A stretch of 39,264 nt of DNA, taken from positions 1 through 39,264 of the forward strand of contig DDST01000053.1 of assembly GCA_002343485.1 (NCBI GenBank), written 5' to 3'. Positions within the stretch are counted from its first letter, which is position 1. Each line of letters starts with the position of its first letter. Position numbers and translations under genes: made by a program. Positions 15,429 through 24,177 of the stretch are shown in pieces. The DNA comes from Proteobacteria bacterium UBA2383. Lineage in GTDB: Bacteria > Pseudomonadota > Gammaproteobacteria > Competibacterales > Competibacteraceae. The notes under the pieces were generated by a model, which saw nothing but the letters and a program-made list of their open reading frames with translations, made no database searches and was not told where the DNA came from.

Positions 15429-16575
15429 TTTTAACGCGGCACTTTAGCACCGAATCATAAACCGCCAGATAAGCGGTCACCATGGCCTCCATACTGAACT
15501 GTTCCTCAATCCGCCGCCGGCCTGCCGTGCCGTGTGCTCGCATCCTTTCAGGGTTGTCTACATATTCCTGGATCGCCAGCGCCAGCGATTCAGGATCTCG
15601 GGCAGGAACCAAGCGCCCGGTCTCATTTTCAACCACTAACTCGGCATTACCGCCCACATCAGTCGCGACCACCGGTAAGCCACACGCCATCGCCTCCAAA
15701 ATCGTGTTGGAAATCCCTTCCGCTTGGGAGGGCAGCACGAAGAGATCAAAGCTGCGCAATAACCGGGGTATATCGTCCTGCGCGCCCGGCAACCAGGCTA
15801 AATCCCGCAATCCCGCCTCATTCAACCGGCTTTCAATCCCGGCCCGCAGCGAACCTTCGCCAATGATCACAAGTCGCATGTGTTGCCGTGCATTGGGAAC
15901 CATTTTCGCCAGCCGAATGAAAGCCCGTGCCAGATTAGGTTGATCCTTCACGTTTTCTAGCCGCCCGGCGGTACCAATGACCCGCGTTCCCGGCAGCGCG
16001 AATCCATCAGGCAGCGGCGAGCGGTCGTTGCCGGGATGAAACCGCACACTATCCACGCCATTGATAATCCGGCTCATTCGTTCTGGCGCTACACCAATCC
16101 GGGTTTCCAGATAGCCGGCAATCTCACCGGACAGTGCGATGTAATGCTGAACCAGCGGGCGCAACCAGCGGCGCAAGCGATGGTGGCGAGGATTCATCAG
16201 CGCTGGATCGCGATCCCAGCCATGCTCGCCATGCACCCGCCTCTGGACCCGTGCTAACCATGCTGGAAACTGCATTTCCAGTGCCGCCAGGTTGCGCGTA
16301 TGGACAATTGCCGGGCGCAATTGGCGCAATAAGTTCCAGCAACGCCCATATAATCCCAAATCGTGTCCCTCGGATTTATGCAGGGCAAACACTTCAACGC
16401 CAGGTTGCTGGATGCGGCGGCGAAACTCCGGGTTATAGTCAGTCAAACAGATGATCGCATGGTGGTAGCGATTCGGCGGTATGTGGTTGATCAGATTGAC
16501 CAAACCGTTTTCCAGACCACCATAATCCAGCCGGTGGATGATATGTGCCACCAAGGGTGATTGGTTATTCGTCAT
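15412..16575 (-). CDS. XrtA-associated glycosyltransferase (TIGR03088/Stp2 type)
   Basis: A 387-residue GT4-type enzyme. Family hallmarks are the start region VAHIIHRLDYGGLENGLVNL, the acceptor segment VHTRNLAALEMQFPAWLA with HGEHGWD, and the donor motif EGISNTILEAMACGLPVVA (EX7E). It is expected to add a sugar to the exopolysaccharide repeat at the inner membrane. Its ATG overlaps the exosortase stop as ATGA (16572-16575), showing translational coupling. The last five residues and stop codon come from a palindromic repeat (15395-15428), so the original C-terminus was probably replaced or extended when that element arrived. The catalytic core is not affected. Confidence 0.9.
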   Translation of the reverse strand: MTNNQSPLVAHIIHRLDYGGLENGLVNLINHIPPNRYHHAIICLTDYNPEFRRRIQQPGVEVFALHKSEGHDLGLYGRCWNLLRQLRPAIVHTRNLAALEMQFPAWLARVQRRVHGEHGWDRDPALMNPRHHRLRRWLRPLVQHYIALSGEIAGYLETRIGVAPERMSRIINGVDSVRFHPGNDRSPLPDGFALPGTRVIGTAGRLENVKDQPNLARAFIRLAKMVPNARQHMRLVIIGEGSLRAGIESRLNEAGLRDLAWLPGAQDDIPRLLRSFDLFVLPSQAEGISNTILEAMACGLPVVATDVGGNAELVVENETGRLVPARDPESLALAIQEYVDNPERMRAHGTAGRRRIEEQFSMEAMVTAYLAVYDSVLKCRVKTPFSL

Positions 16576-18134
16576 TTCCAGTTTTCACCGCGGATGCTTG
16601 CCAGCGCCGCCGCAAGGCCCGGTTGCATGGTTGCTACAAACCGCTGCAAGACCACCTTGGCCTCATCCGGTTGAATGTCATAATCCGCTGCTATGGCAAC
16701 CAGTGCCGAACCCCGTTGGGCGCCGCTCAAGCGATCCCATGCTTCCCACGCCTTGGCCAGATATGGTGAAATGACTATCCGCCCACCTTCCCAATAACCA
16801 CTCAACACCAGCCGCTTGCGTAGACCATCGGTCAGGCTTGTTGCCTCGAATGGCCATTGAACACGATCAACCTGGATTTGTACCCGGCCCTCACTGCCAA
16901 GGTAACGCCATTGTTTGCGGTCATACAGGCTGTTCTGACTACTGACCAGCTTAGCGTCTGGGCGCTGTCGCCGGTAATAAGCGATGTAGAGATGTACGGT
17001 CTTGCCATTCCATTGGTAGCGGCTTCTGACCACGGTATCCGCGCCGCTAAAGTGTGGTTCCCATGTATCGTTATCCACTTCCGGTCCCCGCCAGGGGGCA
17101 ATTGCTGGTGGCGCTGACAAGACAATGGGCGCGCTCGTCGAGTCATCACGGTCAACCCACACCGCCCACAGTGGACCGGCTGCGGCTGCCAGTATCACGG
17201 CCAATGTCCAAATCGTATAATGCACGGTCGCACCTGAAACAGCGGGTTCGATGGTCGAATCTTTAGATGACGGATCGCTGACCGCGAATCCTTGACTCAT
17301 GACCTCTTCTGACTCCCGCCAAAACGAGCCAATCCAGAACATCAGCAGCACAACTAAGCCAAAAAAGAACCAGCCATAGATGAGATGATCAACACCCGTC
17401 GCGTATTTCATTTCACTGAGATGGGCGATCATTACGATGCCGTAAGCCCGGATGCCATTGGCGATAATTGGCATGACGGCTGACAACACAATGAAGGCTA
17501 GCCGCCGCCAAATGCTGCGATAGGTTAGATAAGCGTAGAGAAATCCTAGAGCGACTGAGGCGATGAGATAACGCAAGCCACTACAGGCTGCGGCAACCTC
17601 GAAGTTGCCAGAGGGAATAATGATATGTAGTCCTTCCCATAGCACCGGAAGTCCGGTCAGACGCAAACCTTCAACGGTGAACCAGGCAGTGACCTGTTGC
17701 AGGGGTGGAATCAGCGCCTCGCCCACCGGTACAGCGAACAGGAGATAGGCCAAGGGAAACAGGATAGCCCAAGTGATGTTCCAACCGAGCAGGGTATAAA
17801 TCGTCACTTGAATGATGCCGGCTACGGCGAAATGTTGCACAACAGCGACTTGAGCAGCGTCTGCAATCAGCCAAACGAGACTGCCGAGCAGCAACAGAAT
17901 CAAGCCTGGCGCCGCGCTATGCGCTTGCAGCGTCGCCAGTTTTTCACGCCGGGTCCACACCATGTAAAAAACAATCGGTACGACCAGCATACCGTGAGCA
18001 TAGGTTTCATAATGCCACCATTGTATTGCCATGCCGGCCAGGGTTGGCCAGTACAGGCCAATGATCGCCAGGATTGCAATGGTCAACGCTGGCAGCGCAG
18101 CTCGCCAAGTCGAGGACACCGCCATTTTTTCCAT
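16572..18134 (-). CDS. xrtA: Exosortase A fused to EpsI domain
   Basis: 520 residues. The N-terminal half (1-270) is a polytopic exosortase with about eight membrane segments and the transpeptidase-like catalytic set: Cys184 in AAACSGLRYL, Arg229 in NGIRAYG and His250 in VDHLIYGW. XrtA recognises PEP-CTERM signals, cleaves them and is thought to pass the protein on to an envelope acceptor. The C-terminal 200 residues, after a linker and one more membrane segment (about 308-328), are an EpsI/DUF3485 domain (e.g. VHLYIAYYRRQRPDAKLVSSQN). EpsI is often a separate gene; the fusion is a known arrangement. GGAGG lies about 12 bases before the ATG at 18134; Met4 is an alternative start. No PEP-CTERM substrate gene is in the window. 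Confidence 0.93.
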   Translation of the reverse strand: MEKMAVSSTWRAALPALTIAILAIIGLYWPTLAGMAIQWWHYETYAHGMLVVPIVFYMVWTRREKLATLQAHSAAPGLILLLLGSLVWLIADAAQVAVVQHFAVAGIIQVTIYTLLGWNITWAILFPLAYLLFAVPVGEALIPPLQQVTAWFTVEGLRLTGLPVLWEGLHIIIPSGNFEVAAACSGLRYLIASVALGFLYAYLTYRSIWRRLAFIVLSAVMPIIANGIRAYGIVMIAHLSEMKYATGVDHLIYGWFFFGLVVLLMFWIGSFWRESEEVMSQGFAVSDPSSKDSTIEPAVSGATVHYTIWTLAVILAAAAGPLWAVWVDRDDSTSAPIVLSAPPAIAPWRGPEVDNDTWEPHFSGADTVVRSRYQWNGKTVHLYIAYYRRQRPDAKLVSSQNSLYDRKQWRYLGSEGRVQIQVDRVQWPFEATSLTDGLRKRLVLSGYWEGGRIVISPYLAKAWEAWDRLSGAQRGSALVAIAADYDIQPDEAKVVLQRFVATMQPGLAAALASIRGENWK

Positions 18135-18154
18135 AAACTCACGACGCCTCCATA

Positions 18155-19228
18155 CTATCCCAAGCTGCGTGCCAGGAACGGCCCCAGCCAGCGGCTGACC
18201 GGCAACGGTAACCGTTTCCAGGCGTCAATAAAGAGCCGGTACTTGGGATTGAGCGGATTGATATCGGGAAGTTGCGTCGTGTTCACTAACTGAAACTCAT
18301 AGTGCAACGGCTCGGGGTTAAATCCCCAGTTCTTTTTGAAGCTGTAGGAACCGGTGCCGATCTTGCTGCGCCCGTAATCGAACACCCGCACTCCACGTTC
18401 GCAGGCCCGCCGCATCAGATCCCAGTACATAAAATCGTTGCCCTTGAGATCGCGGGCCAGCGCCGTGCCACCACCATAGTAAGGCAATACCGCATCGCGG
18501 AAATAGAAACTCATCACGCTGGCCACGATTTGCCCTTGATGGGTCACGGTCAACACCTCACATTCCGGCCCAAATATGGATTTCAGCGTCTCAAAATACC
18601 GGCGTGAGAACACTGGCGTACCGAGATTGCGCACACTTTCGGAATAGGCTAAATAAAGCCGGTCGATCCCCGTGTCAATTTCACCCTGCAAACCAGCCTC
18701 AAGCCCCTTGCGCACCATCGCCCGTTGTTTGCGGGGAATGGCTTTCAGATTAACCTCCGGGTCGGGATCGATGGCCTTACGGAAATTGACATAGAGTTCC
18801 CGCTTGGCTGGCCAGCCGGGATGGTGTGGTTGCGAATGCCGCAATTCCAGGTGATCGGCCCGTAATGATTGCGCTAATTCAATGGCCGCCTTTTCCAGAG
18901 CGGTACAGGCGGCTTCGTCGCCGACTGCGCCACCCAACACGCAAAAGGGGGTGGAAATCAGCGCATTGCCGAACAACCGGCTGCGGATATGACCAAGTGG
19001 CAGCACGCCTTGAATCGTTCCATCGGCCTCCGCATAGAGAAAATGCGCACGATGTCCAAATGCCTGGCGCAGCACCTCTGCCCAGCCCGCCCGATGGAAA
19101 AAAGTTGCTGCTGGGCAAGCATCGACGAACGCATCCCAGCGCTCTTTGTTTGTTGCATCCAGAGAGCGAATTGATAGCTTCTCTCGCCTTGCAGGAGAGG
19201 GGCTGGAGGTGAACGGGTATTCGCTCAT
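18155..19228 (-). CDS. FemAB-like protein, XrtA/PEP-CTERM system-associated
   Basis: A 357-residue GNAT-superfamily protein of the FemAB type found in exosortase A loci (TIGR03019). Recognisable parts are RWDAFVDACPAATFFHRAGW, LPYYGGGTALARDLKGNDFM and VFDYGRSKIGTGSYSFKKNW. FemAB enzymes transfer amino acids from aminoacyl-tRNA to peptidoglycan precursors; here an aminoacyl or acyl transfer to the polysaccharide or its carrier is likely but unproven. The start overlaps the deacetylase stop as ATGA. The first 18 or so residues (SEYPFTSSPSPARREKLS) are encoded by a palindromic repeat (19178-19213) and lie ahead of the normal family N-terminus, so they look like an acquired extension. Confidence 0.9.
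   Translation of the reverse strand: MSEYPFTSSPSPARREKLSIRSLDATNKERWDAFVDACPAATFFHRAGWAEVLRQAFGHRAHFLYAEADGTIQGVLPLGHIRSRLFGNALISTPFCVLGGAVGDEAACTALEKAAIELAQSLRADHLELRHSQPHHPGWPAKRELYVNFRKAIDPDPEVNLKAIPRKQRAMVRKGLEAGLQGEIDTGIDRLYLAYSESVRNLGTPVFSRRYFETLKSIFGPECEVLTVTHQGQIVASVMSFYFRDAVLPYYGGGTALARDLKGNDFMYWDLMRRACERGVRVFDYGRSKIGTGSYSFKKNWGFNPEPLHYEFQLVNTTQLPDINPLNPKYRLFIDAWKRLPLPVSRWLGPFLARSLG
19178..19213 (-). repeat. Short GC-rich palindromic repeat in FemAB 5' coding region
   Basis: On the minus strand this reads TTCACCTCCAGCCCCTCTCC, then TGCAAGGCGAGAGAAG, the same element type as at 20076-20158 and 15395-15428 but more diverged. It is translated as residues FTSSPSPARREK of the FemAB-like protein. 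Confidence 0.6.
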
Positions 19229-20076
19229 GGGTTCCCTGCCTTGAAAAACACGCGATCCATCCGATCCCAGTGAAAATCGCGCAGCAGCGCCTGCAGACGC
19301 TCTTCCATGCGATTGAGATTCAGATAGTGCCGCAAGCGGGTTTTGAAATGAATGCCCGATTGGCGAGGTTGTTCCGGGTCAATTTCCCAGGGATGGAAGT
19401 AGAAAATGCCTGATTGCCTATCTTGCCGGTTAACTTGGCGCAACGCCCAGCGCGATAGCCCATAGGGCCAGAGCCGGAACCAGCCACCCCCGCCGCAAGG
19501 GAAAGTTTTTCCAAATACAGTCACCGTGGTGATCGGTATTTCCAGCAATGCTGGAGCGTTATCCGGCTGAAAGGCGAAGCGCGGCGCTTCTGGCATCCCG
19601 TACAAGTCGTGGCGAATCGGGTAGATGCTGGAACTATAGCGGTAGCCCGCCTGCTCCAGTTCCGCCAGCGCCCATAGGTTACTGGCCCCGATGGAGTAAC
19701 TGGCAGCGCGATAACCTTGAATCGCGACGCCGCCTAAGTCTTCCAGCAGTGCTTTGGTACGGGTCACATCCTCGCGGAACTCTACTGGCGTTTGCTGGGT
19801 CACGCGGACATGAGCATAACCATGGCTGGCCAATTCATGGCCCTCGGCGACTATGCGGCGGACTAGATCAGGATAGCGCTCTGCGACCCACCCTAGAGTG
19901 AAAAAAGTAGCTTTGATGTCTTGTGCAGAAAACAAATCGAGAATGCGGTTCGTGTTGCGTTCGACCCTGTGTGGTAATTGATCCCATTGCTCACGGGAGA
20001 TATAAGGCTCGAAAGCCGAAACCTGGAAATAGTCTTCTACATCCACTGTCATGGCGTTGACTAGCAAAGGCCACAT
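19225..20076 (-). CDS. XrtA-associated polysaccharide deacetylase (TIGR03006 type)
   Basis: About 283 residues from the ATG at 20076. The family core starts at NAMTVDVEDYFQVSAFE, with catalytic Asp in VDVED, metal-binding HGYAH and the C-terminal DUF3473 segment FYFHPWEIDPEQPRQ. It should remove acetyl groups from the nascent polysaccharide in the periplasm or at the membrane. The frame stays open to an ATG at 20166 that overlaps wecB by 10 bases, but those 30 extra residues are simply two palindromic repeats read through (PLTPNPSS..., PLTLNPSPKGG). AGGAGG from the repeat lies 1 base from ATG 20076 and 10 bases from an in-frame TTG at 20067, so the exact start is uncertain. The stop overlaps the FemAB start. 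Confidence 0.88.
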   Translation of the reverse strand: MWPLLVNAMTVDVEDYFQVSAFEPYISREQWDQLPHRVERNTNRILDLFSAQDIKATFFTLGWVAERYPDLVRRIVAEGHELASHGYAHVRVTQQTPVEFREDVTRTKALLEDLGGVAIQGYRAASYSIGASNLWALAELEQAGYRYSSSIYPIRHDLYGMPEAPRFAFQPDNAPALLEIPITTVTVFGKTFPCGGGGWFRLWPYGLSRWALRQVNRQDRQSGIFYFHPWEIDPEQPRQSGIHFKTRLRHYLNLNRMEERLQALLRDFHWDRMDRVFFKAGNP

Positions 20077-20158
20077 TCCTCCTTTGGGAGAAGGGTTAAG
20101 GGTGAGAGGCTGGCTTCCTTCGTTCCTGGTGGAAGAGGGGTTGGGGGTGAGGGGGGTT
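20076..20158 (-). repeat. Two tandem copies of a short palindromic repeat
   Basis: On the minus strand the first copy reads CCCTCACCCCCAACCCCTCT, then TCCACCAGGAACGAAGG. The second reads CCTCTCACCCTTAACCCTTC, then TCCCAAAGGAGG. Each arm pair can fold into a hairpin. The copies begin directly after the wecB stop and run up to the likely deacetylase start, filling what would otherwise be a short gap. They are the clearest copies of the element also seen at 15395-15428 and 19178-19213. Confidence 0.75.
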
Positions 20159-21281
20159 ATAGCCATTCCGCTAACTTTTCAGCAATCCGTTCAGCAGCGT
20201 GACCGTCCCAATACTCAGGAATCCGCCCGGCCTTGCCGCCACTGGCTAGCACCTCCTGCGCTGCGCTACGGATGCGCTCAGGATCGGCGCCAACGATGGT
20301 GTTCGTCCCTTCTATCACGGTCACTGGCCGTTCAGTATTCTCGCGCAGGGTCAAGCATGGAACTCCTAAAGCGGTGGTTTCCTCTTGCACACCTCCGGAA
20401 TCGGTTAAGGCCATTCGCGCTCCTTGCATCAATCCCAGCATTTCCAGATAACCTAATGGCGGCAGGCAACAAAAACGCGGGCTGCCGAGCATCGCACTTA
20501 AACCTGCCTTGTCGATCATCGCCCGGGTGCGGGGATGGATGGGGAACACCAACGGCAGATCGCTGCTGATCTCGCTGAGGACTTTTAGCAAGCGTTCCAG
20601 AATGACTGGATCATCAACATTGCTTGGCCGGTGCAAGGTCAAGATACCGTACCCATTCGGATTGCCGAGAAATACGGCTGGGTCCAGCGCGCCCGCCAAC
20701 GTTTGTTTCGATGAAACAGCTCGTGGCAAGCAAGAACGCAGGGTATCAATCATCACATTGCCGGCAAATTGGATTTTTGCTGGGTCGATCCCTTCTCGGG
20801 TCAGATTGGTCAGCGCTTCCCGTTCCGTTGTAAATAGCAGATCCGAAATCTGGTCGGTCAAGACCCGGTTGATTTCCTCCGGCATGGCGCGATCGAAACT
20901 CCGCAGCCCCGCTTCAACATGAATGACCTTGACCCCTTTTTTCGCAGCAACCAGTGCGCAGGCGATGGTGGAGTTGACATCACCCACTACCAGCACCGCC
21001 GCTGGTTGTTCAGCGTCTACTACCGGCTCAAAGCGCTTCATGATTTCGGCGGTCTGCACCGCATGACTGGCCGAACCTACTTCCAGATCCATGTCCGGAT
21101 TCGGGATGCCTAACTGTTCAAAGAAACGCTGATTCATCTCCACATCATAGTGCTGTCCGGTATGCACCAGCCGTGCATTTAAACTCACGGTTTGGTGCAA
21201 CGCCGCCATGATGGGAGCGATCTTCATAAAGTTAGGGCGTGCGCCCACCACACAGAGAATTTTGGGAGTGGTGACTGTCAT
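20157..21281 (-). CDS. wecB: UDP-N-acetylglucosamine 2-epimerase (non-hydrolysing)
   Basis: 374 residues, the usual length. It interconverts UDP-GlcNAc and UDP-ManNAc in the cytoplasm, supplying ManNAc-type sugars. Signature parts are GARPNFMKIAP (13-23), TGQHYD (41-46), VVGDVNST with Asp101, HVEAGLRSFDRAMPEEINR with Glu123 and Glu136, LTLHRPSNVD and the nucleotide-binding DSGGVQEE. All expected catalytic residues are present. The ATG at 21281 is well placed. The stop codon abuts the tandem palindromic repeats. Its inclusion between the XrtA ATPase and the deacetylase suggests that ManNAc, or ManNAcA after oxidation elsewhere, is a component of this exopolysaccharide. Confidence 0.95.
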   Translation of the reverse strand: MTVTTPKILCVVGARPNFMKIAPIMAALHQTVSLNARLVHTGQHYDVEMNQRFFEQLGIPNPDMDLEVGSASHAVQTAEIMKRFEPVVDAEQPAAVLVVGDVNSTIACALVAAKKGVKVIHVEAGLRSFDRAMPEEINRVLTDQISDLLFTTEREALTNLTREGIDPAKIQFAGNVMIDTLRSCLPRAVSSKQTLAGALDPAVFLGNPNGYGILTLHRPSNVDDPVILERLLKVLSEISSDLPLVFPIHPRTRAMIDKAGLSAMLGSPRFCCLPPLGYLEMLGLMQGARMALTDSGGVQEETTALGVPCLTLRENTERPVTVIEGTNTIVGADPERIRSAAQEVLASGGKAGRIPEYWDGHAAERIAEKLAEWL

Positions 21282-21320
21282 CGGATGGATGAATATTAAA
21301 AAGTGATTAGTAATTAATAG

Positions 21321-22406
21321 CTAATGATGCTCTTCAGGTGAGCGTTCATCTGCCGGGGGATAGCCGCTTATCTGCTGTGTCAAGCTAACCAGTTGCTGTT
21401 GGATCTGTCGAACTGCCGGCTCCAGCAGCATTAACCGTCGCTCCATACGCTCTAGTTGCGCGTCTTGCCATCCGGGATTCTGTAATAGTGTTTCCACAGT
21501 TTCTTCTAATTCGAGCAGGCGCTGTTCCATTGCATGGCCGATACGCAGCAACGGGCCACCGCTGCTTGCTCGGTTCCGGCTACTGTTACTTTGTTCGTCT
21601 TGCATCAGTTCCTGACCAACGGTCGTCACTGCTTCATCGGAGAACTCCATGACTTCTTCGAGAAAACCGTAAAGTAACAAGCGATCACAGAATACATTCA
21701 CCCGGCGAGGGATGCCTTGGGTGTACTGATGGATTGCTTTATAGGCTGTCTCGTCAAAGCGCGGCATGAAGCCTTGCCAACCGACGACATGCAGGCGATG
21801 TTCGATATAGGGACGGATTTCCTCATTACTCAAGGGATTAAGATGGCAGGATGCAATCACCCGTTGCCGGAGTTGCTCCATGCCAGCATCTTGAATCGTG
21901 TGACGGAATTCTTCCTGTCCTAACAGGAAACTCTGTAATAAAGGGCGTTCGGCTACCTGAAAATTCGACAGCATCCGCAACTCTTCCAGGGAACGCATCG
22001 GCAGATTCTGTGCCTCATCGACGACCAACAACGCTCGCCGGCCTTGTTGGGCTTGTCCCCGCAAGAAATCTTCGAAACGTCTCAGTAGAACTGCCTTGCT
22101 GTCATCTTCATACGGTAGACCAAAGGAAGCCACCACGCTCCGTAGAAGATCATCCGCTTCCAATTGGGTCGTGACCAGTTGCGCCGCGGTCACCTGCCTG
22201 GAATCAAGTTCACTGAACAAGCTTTTAACCAGGGTAGTCTTCCCCGTACCAATACCGCCAGTAACGACGATAAAGCCCTCGCCTTGACTCAAGCCATAGC
22301 GCAAATAGGCCAGTGCCCGGTTATGACCACTGCTGCCAAAGAAAAATTTTGGGTCCGGACTTAATTGAAAAGGCTTAGCGCTAAAGCCATAGTAATCAAT
22401 ATACAT
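21321..22406 (-). CDS. XrtA-associated ATPase (TIGR03015, ExeA-like AAA)
   Basis: A 361-residue P-loop ATPase. The N-terminus MYIDYYGFSAKPFQLSPDPK is diagnostic for the exosortase-associated group. Walker A is GGIGTGKTT (50-58), Walker B LLVVDEAQ (126-133), and IPRRVNVFCDR gives the arginine/sensor region. The C-terminal 80 residues are predicted coiled coil (RLLELEETVETLL, MERRLMLLEPAVRQIQQQL). It resembles ExeA/GspA-type ATPases that assemble envelope export machines, so a role in building or powering the polysaccharide export complex is likely (inference). It lies between wecB and the beta-barrel gene with short gaps, in one transcription unit. Confidence 0.92.
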   Translation of the reverse strand: MYIDYYGFSAKPFQLSPDPKFFFGSSGHNRALAYLRYGLSQGEGFIVVTGGIGTGKTTLVKSLFSELDSRQVTAAQLVTTQLEADDLLRSVVASFGLPYEDDSKAVLLRRFEDFLRGQAQQGRRALLVVDEAQNLPMRSLEELRMLSNFQVAERPLLQSFLLGQEEFRHTIQDAGMEQLRQRVIASCHLNPLSNEEIRPYIEHRLHVVGWQGFMPRFDETAYKAIHQYTQGIPRRVNVFCDRLLLYGFLEEVMEFSDEAVTTVGQELMQDEQSNSSRNRASSGGPLLRIGHAMEQRLLELEETVETLLQNPGWQDAQLERMERRLMLLEPAVRQIQQQLVSLTQQISGYPPADERSPEEHH

Positions 22407-22473
22407 GAATTTCCTGAATTTTATTTCTGAAGCTGGTTGTTTTTAACATGATTATCCATTAATTCCTAAGCTG

Positions 22474-24165
22474 TTAGAATCTTGTGCTGAACCGGATATT
22501 GAGCCGGTTTTCACGAAATCCCTGATCACTGGATTCGGCGTTATTTTGATAATAACGATAGCTAATGAGTCCGCCTGAGTCCGGAGTAAACATCCGGGCC
22601 AAACCAATGATTGACACCCAATAGTCATTTTGCTGGTTGTCACCAAACTCGTCATGCTCCCAACCAGTCCCCAGAAACGATGCAGTGCGTGGCGCAAATC
22701 GCCAGGTCCACAACCCGCCAAGGCCATAGGCGTTTTCAGACACGTCAGTGTTATTTTCGCCCTGACGGTCTTCGCTGAACGCCTTCACTGTCCAGCCATT
22801 GCGCCCACGCTGATAGGTATAGTCCGTATCGAAACGCTTGCGAAAAAATTGCTGATCCGTCAATCCAAAGGGGTTGTCAACGACGATGATTTGCCCCTGG
22901 TCATCTACTGTGACCGGGGTGCTCAGCAATTGCTGGGTACTGGTCACTTCTTCAGTGTACTTAGCTGACCAGCGGCCATAGCGGCTCTGGTAATCCAGCG
23001 ATCCATTCCAACGCACGCCTGGACTAACGCCCACCGTCTGATCGCGCCGGAGAATCTTGAAATTCAGCCGGGGTGAAGGCGTCCAGCGGGCAGCAATCTC
23101 ATTGACATTCGGCCCATATAAACCGCTCAGCGAGAAAAACCGGTTTAGATCCCAGATCGCGCCCAACCCCCAATAGGAACCGTTGCGATTATCGTTTTGA
23201 AAAGTTGCAACATCGTTATTCTCATAGCCGGCCTCAGCCAGCAGTGCCCAGTGCCGGCTCAGCCGGTAGCCGGCACGGCCCTTAACGCTTTCTTCAGTGC
23301 TGTCGCCATTAGTTTGCTGGGGGTCATCGCTGCTGTTCCCTTGCAGGGTCTGCTGCTGGCGGGAATAATCCAAGTTCCAATTCAGTGCGCTGAACCGCCG
23401 GCCACTTTTGAGATTCACCTGGACGCTCTGGATATCGCCATCGGATGCACCTGGTTGGTTGTTACTGCCACTGTCTTGGTTAAACCCGGTTGTGCTGTAA
23501 CGGTAACGCAATAGTGCCTCGGTCCAGCCACCGAAATTTTGTCGCCAATAGGGACTAAGGCTGAAGCTGCTCGCTGTCGTCTGATCGCCAGTGAGAGCAA
23601 TATCGCTGAACAGGCCAGATGAGTTCAACAGGTTAGCATTCCCTGGCAAGCCTAGATTTAGATTGTTGAACAAGCCTGTAGCGAACGATGATCCTGATCC
23701 TCCACCCAAACCCAAATTGCCGGCATCCACGCGGCTACCGGTCGTATTGGGGATTTGTGAAATCGAACCCTGGACATCTAGAAATAAATGGTCCTGGTAA
23801 AGCTCAGCAGTTCCGGAACCCAGTAACTTATTGTTGAGTCTGGTTTCGCCTTGCTGGGTATAGAGCAGGCCCTGGGCGGTATAATCAAAGCGTAACTTGA
23901 GCCGGCCTCCTTGTTTACGTACCGAAATACCGGGATCGACCTGCAAAACCAGATCACTCTCTGCCTCGCCGGACGGAGCCAGCCGGATGTTATCGGAGTA
24001 GGTGGCTCCAGCGCTGATTCTAGGTGTAATTTGCCACTCACCGGCTGGCCGGCCATCTCCCTCCTGGGCTTTAACGGATAACCCGGCGAACGCTAGCCAC
24101 GATATCAAACCGGTGGTCAACACACGGCGCAGATTCCCTGACAGCAGCGGATAGCGACAATTCAC
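22474..24165 (-). CDS. PEP-CTERM-system outer membrane beta-barrel protein (TIGR03016)
   Basis: 563 residues starting at GTG 24165. A signal peptide is evident (LRRVLTTGLISWLAFAGLSVKA, cleavage near residue 33). The mature protein is rich in alternating aromatic strands such as LKLRFDYTAQGLLY, WRQNFGGWTEALLRYRY and NIRFSTRF, and ends with the C-terminal Phe typical of BAM-inserted barrels. This family accompanies exosortase A loci and probably forms the outer-membrane pore or a surface anchor for the polysaccharide. A low-complexity Gly/Ser/Asn stretch near residues 150-180 (LGLGGGSGSSF) is likely a periplasmic or surface loop. It follows the kinase gene by 12 bases. Confidence 0.9.
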   Translation of the reverse strand: MNCRYPLLSGNLRRVLTTGLISWLAFAGLSVKAQEGDGRPAGEWQITPRISAGATYSDNIRLAPSGEAESDLVLQVDPGISVRKQGGRLKLRFDYTAQGLLYTQQGETRLNNKLLGSGTAELYQDHLFLDVQGSISQIPNTTGSRVDAGNLGLGGGSGSSFATGLFNNLNLGLPGNANLLNSSGLFSDIALTGDQTTASSFSLSPYWRQNFGGWTEALLRYRYSTTGFNQDSGSNNQPGASDGDIQSVQVNLKSGRRFSALNWNLDYSRQQQTLQGNSSDDPQQTNGDSTEESVKGRAGYRLSRHWALLAEAGYENNDVATFQNDNRNGSYWGLGAIWDLNRFFSLSGLYGPNVNEIAARWTPSPRLNFKILRRDQTVGVSPGVRWNGSLDYQSRYGRWSAKYTEEVTSTQQLLSTPVTVDDQGQIIVVDNPFGLTDQQFFRKRFDTDYTYQRGRNGWTVKAFSEDRQGENNTDVSENAYGLGGLWTWRFAPRTASFLGTGWEHDEFGDNQQNDYWVSIIGLARMFTPDSGGLISYRYYQNNAESSDQGFRENRLNIRFSTRF

Positions 24166-24177
24166 AAGTTAGGCCCG

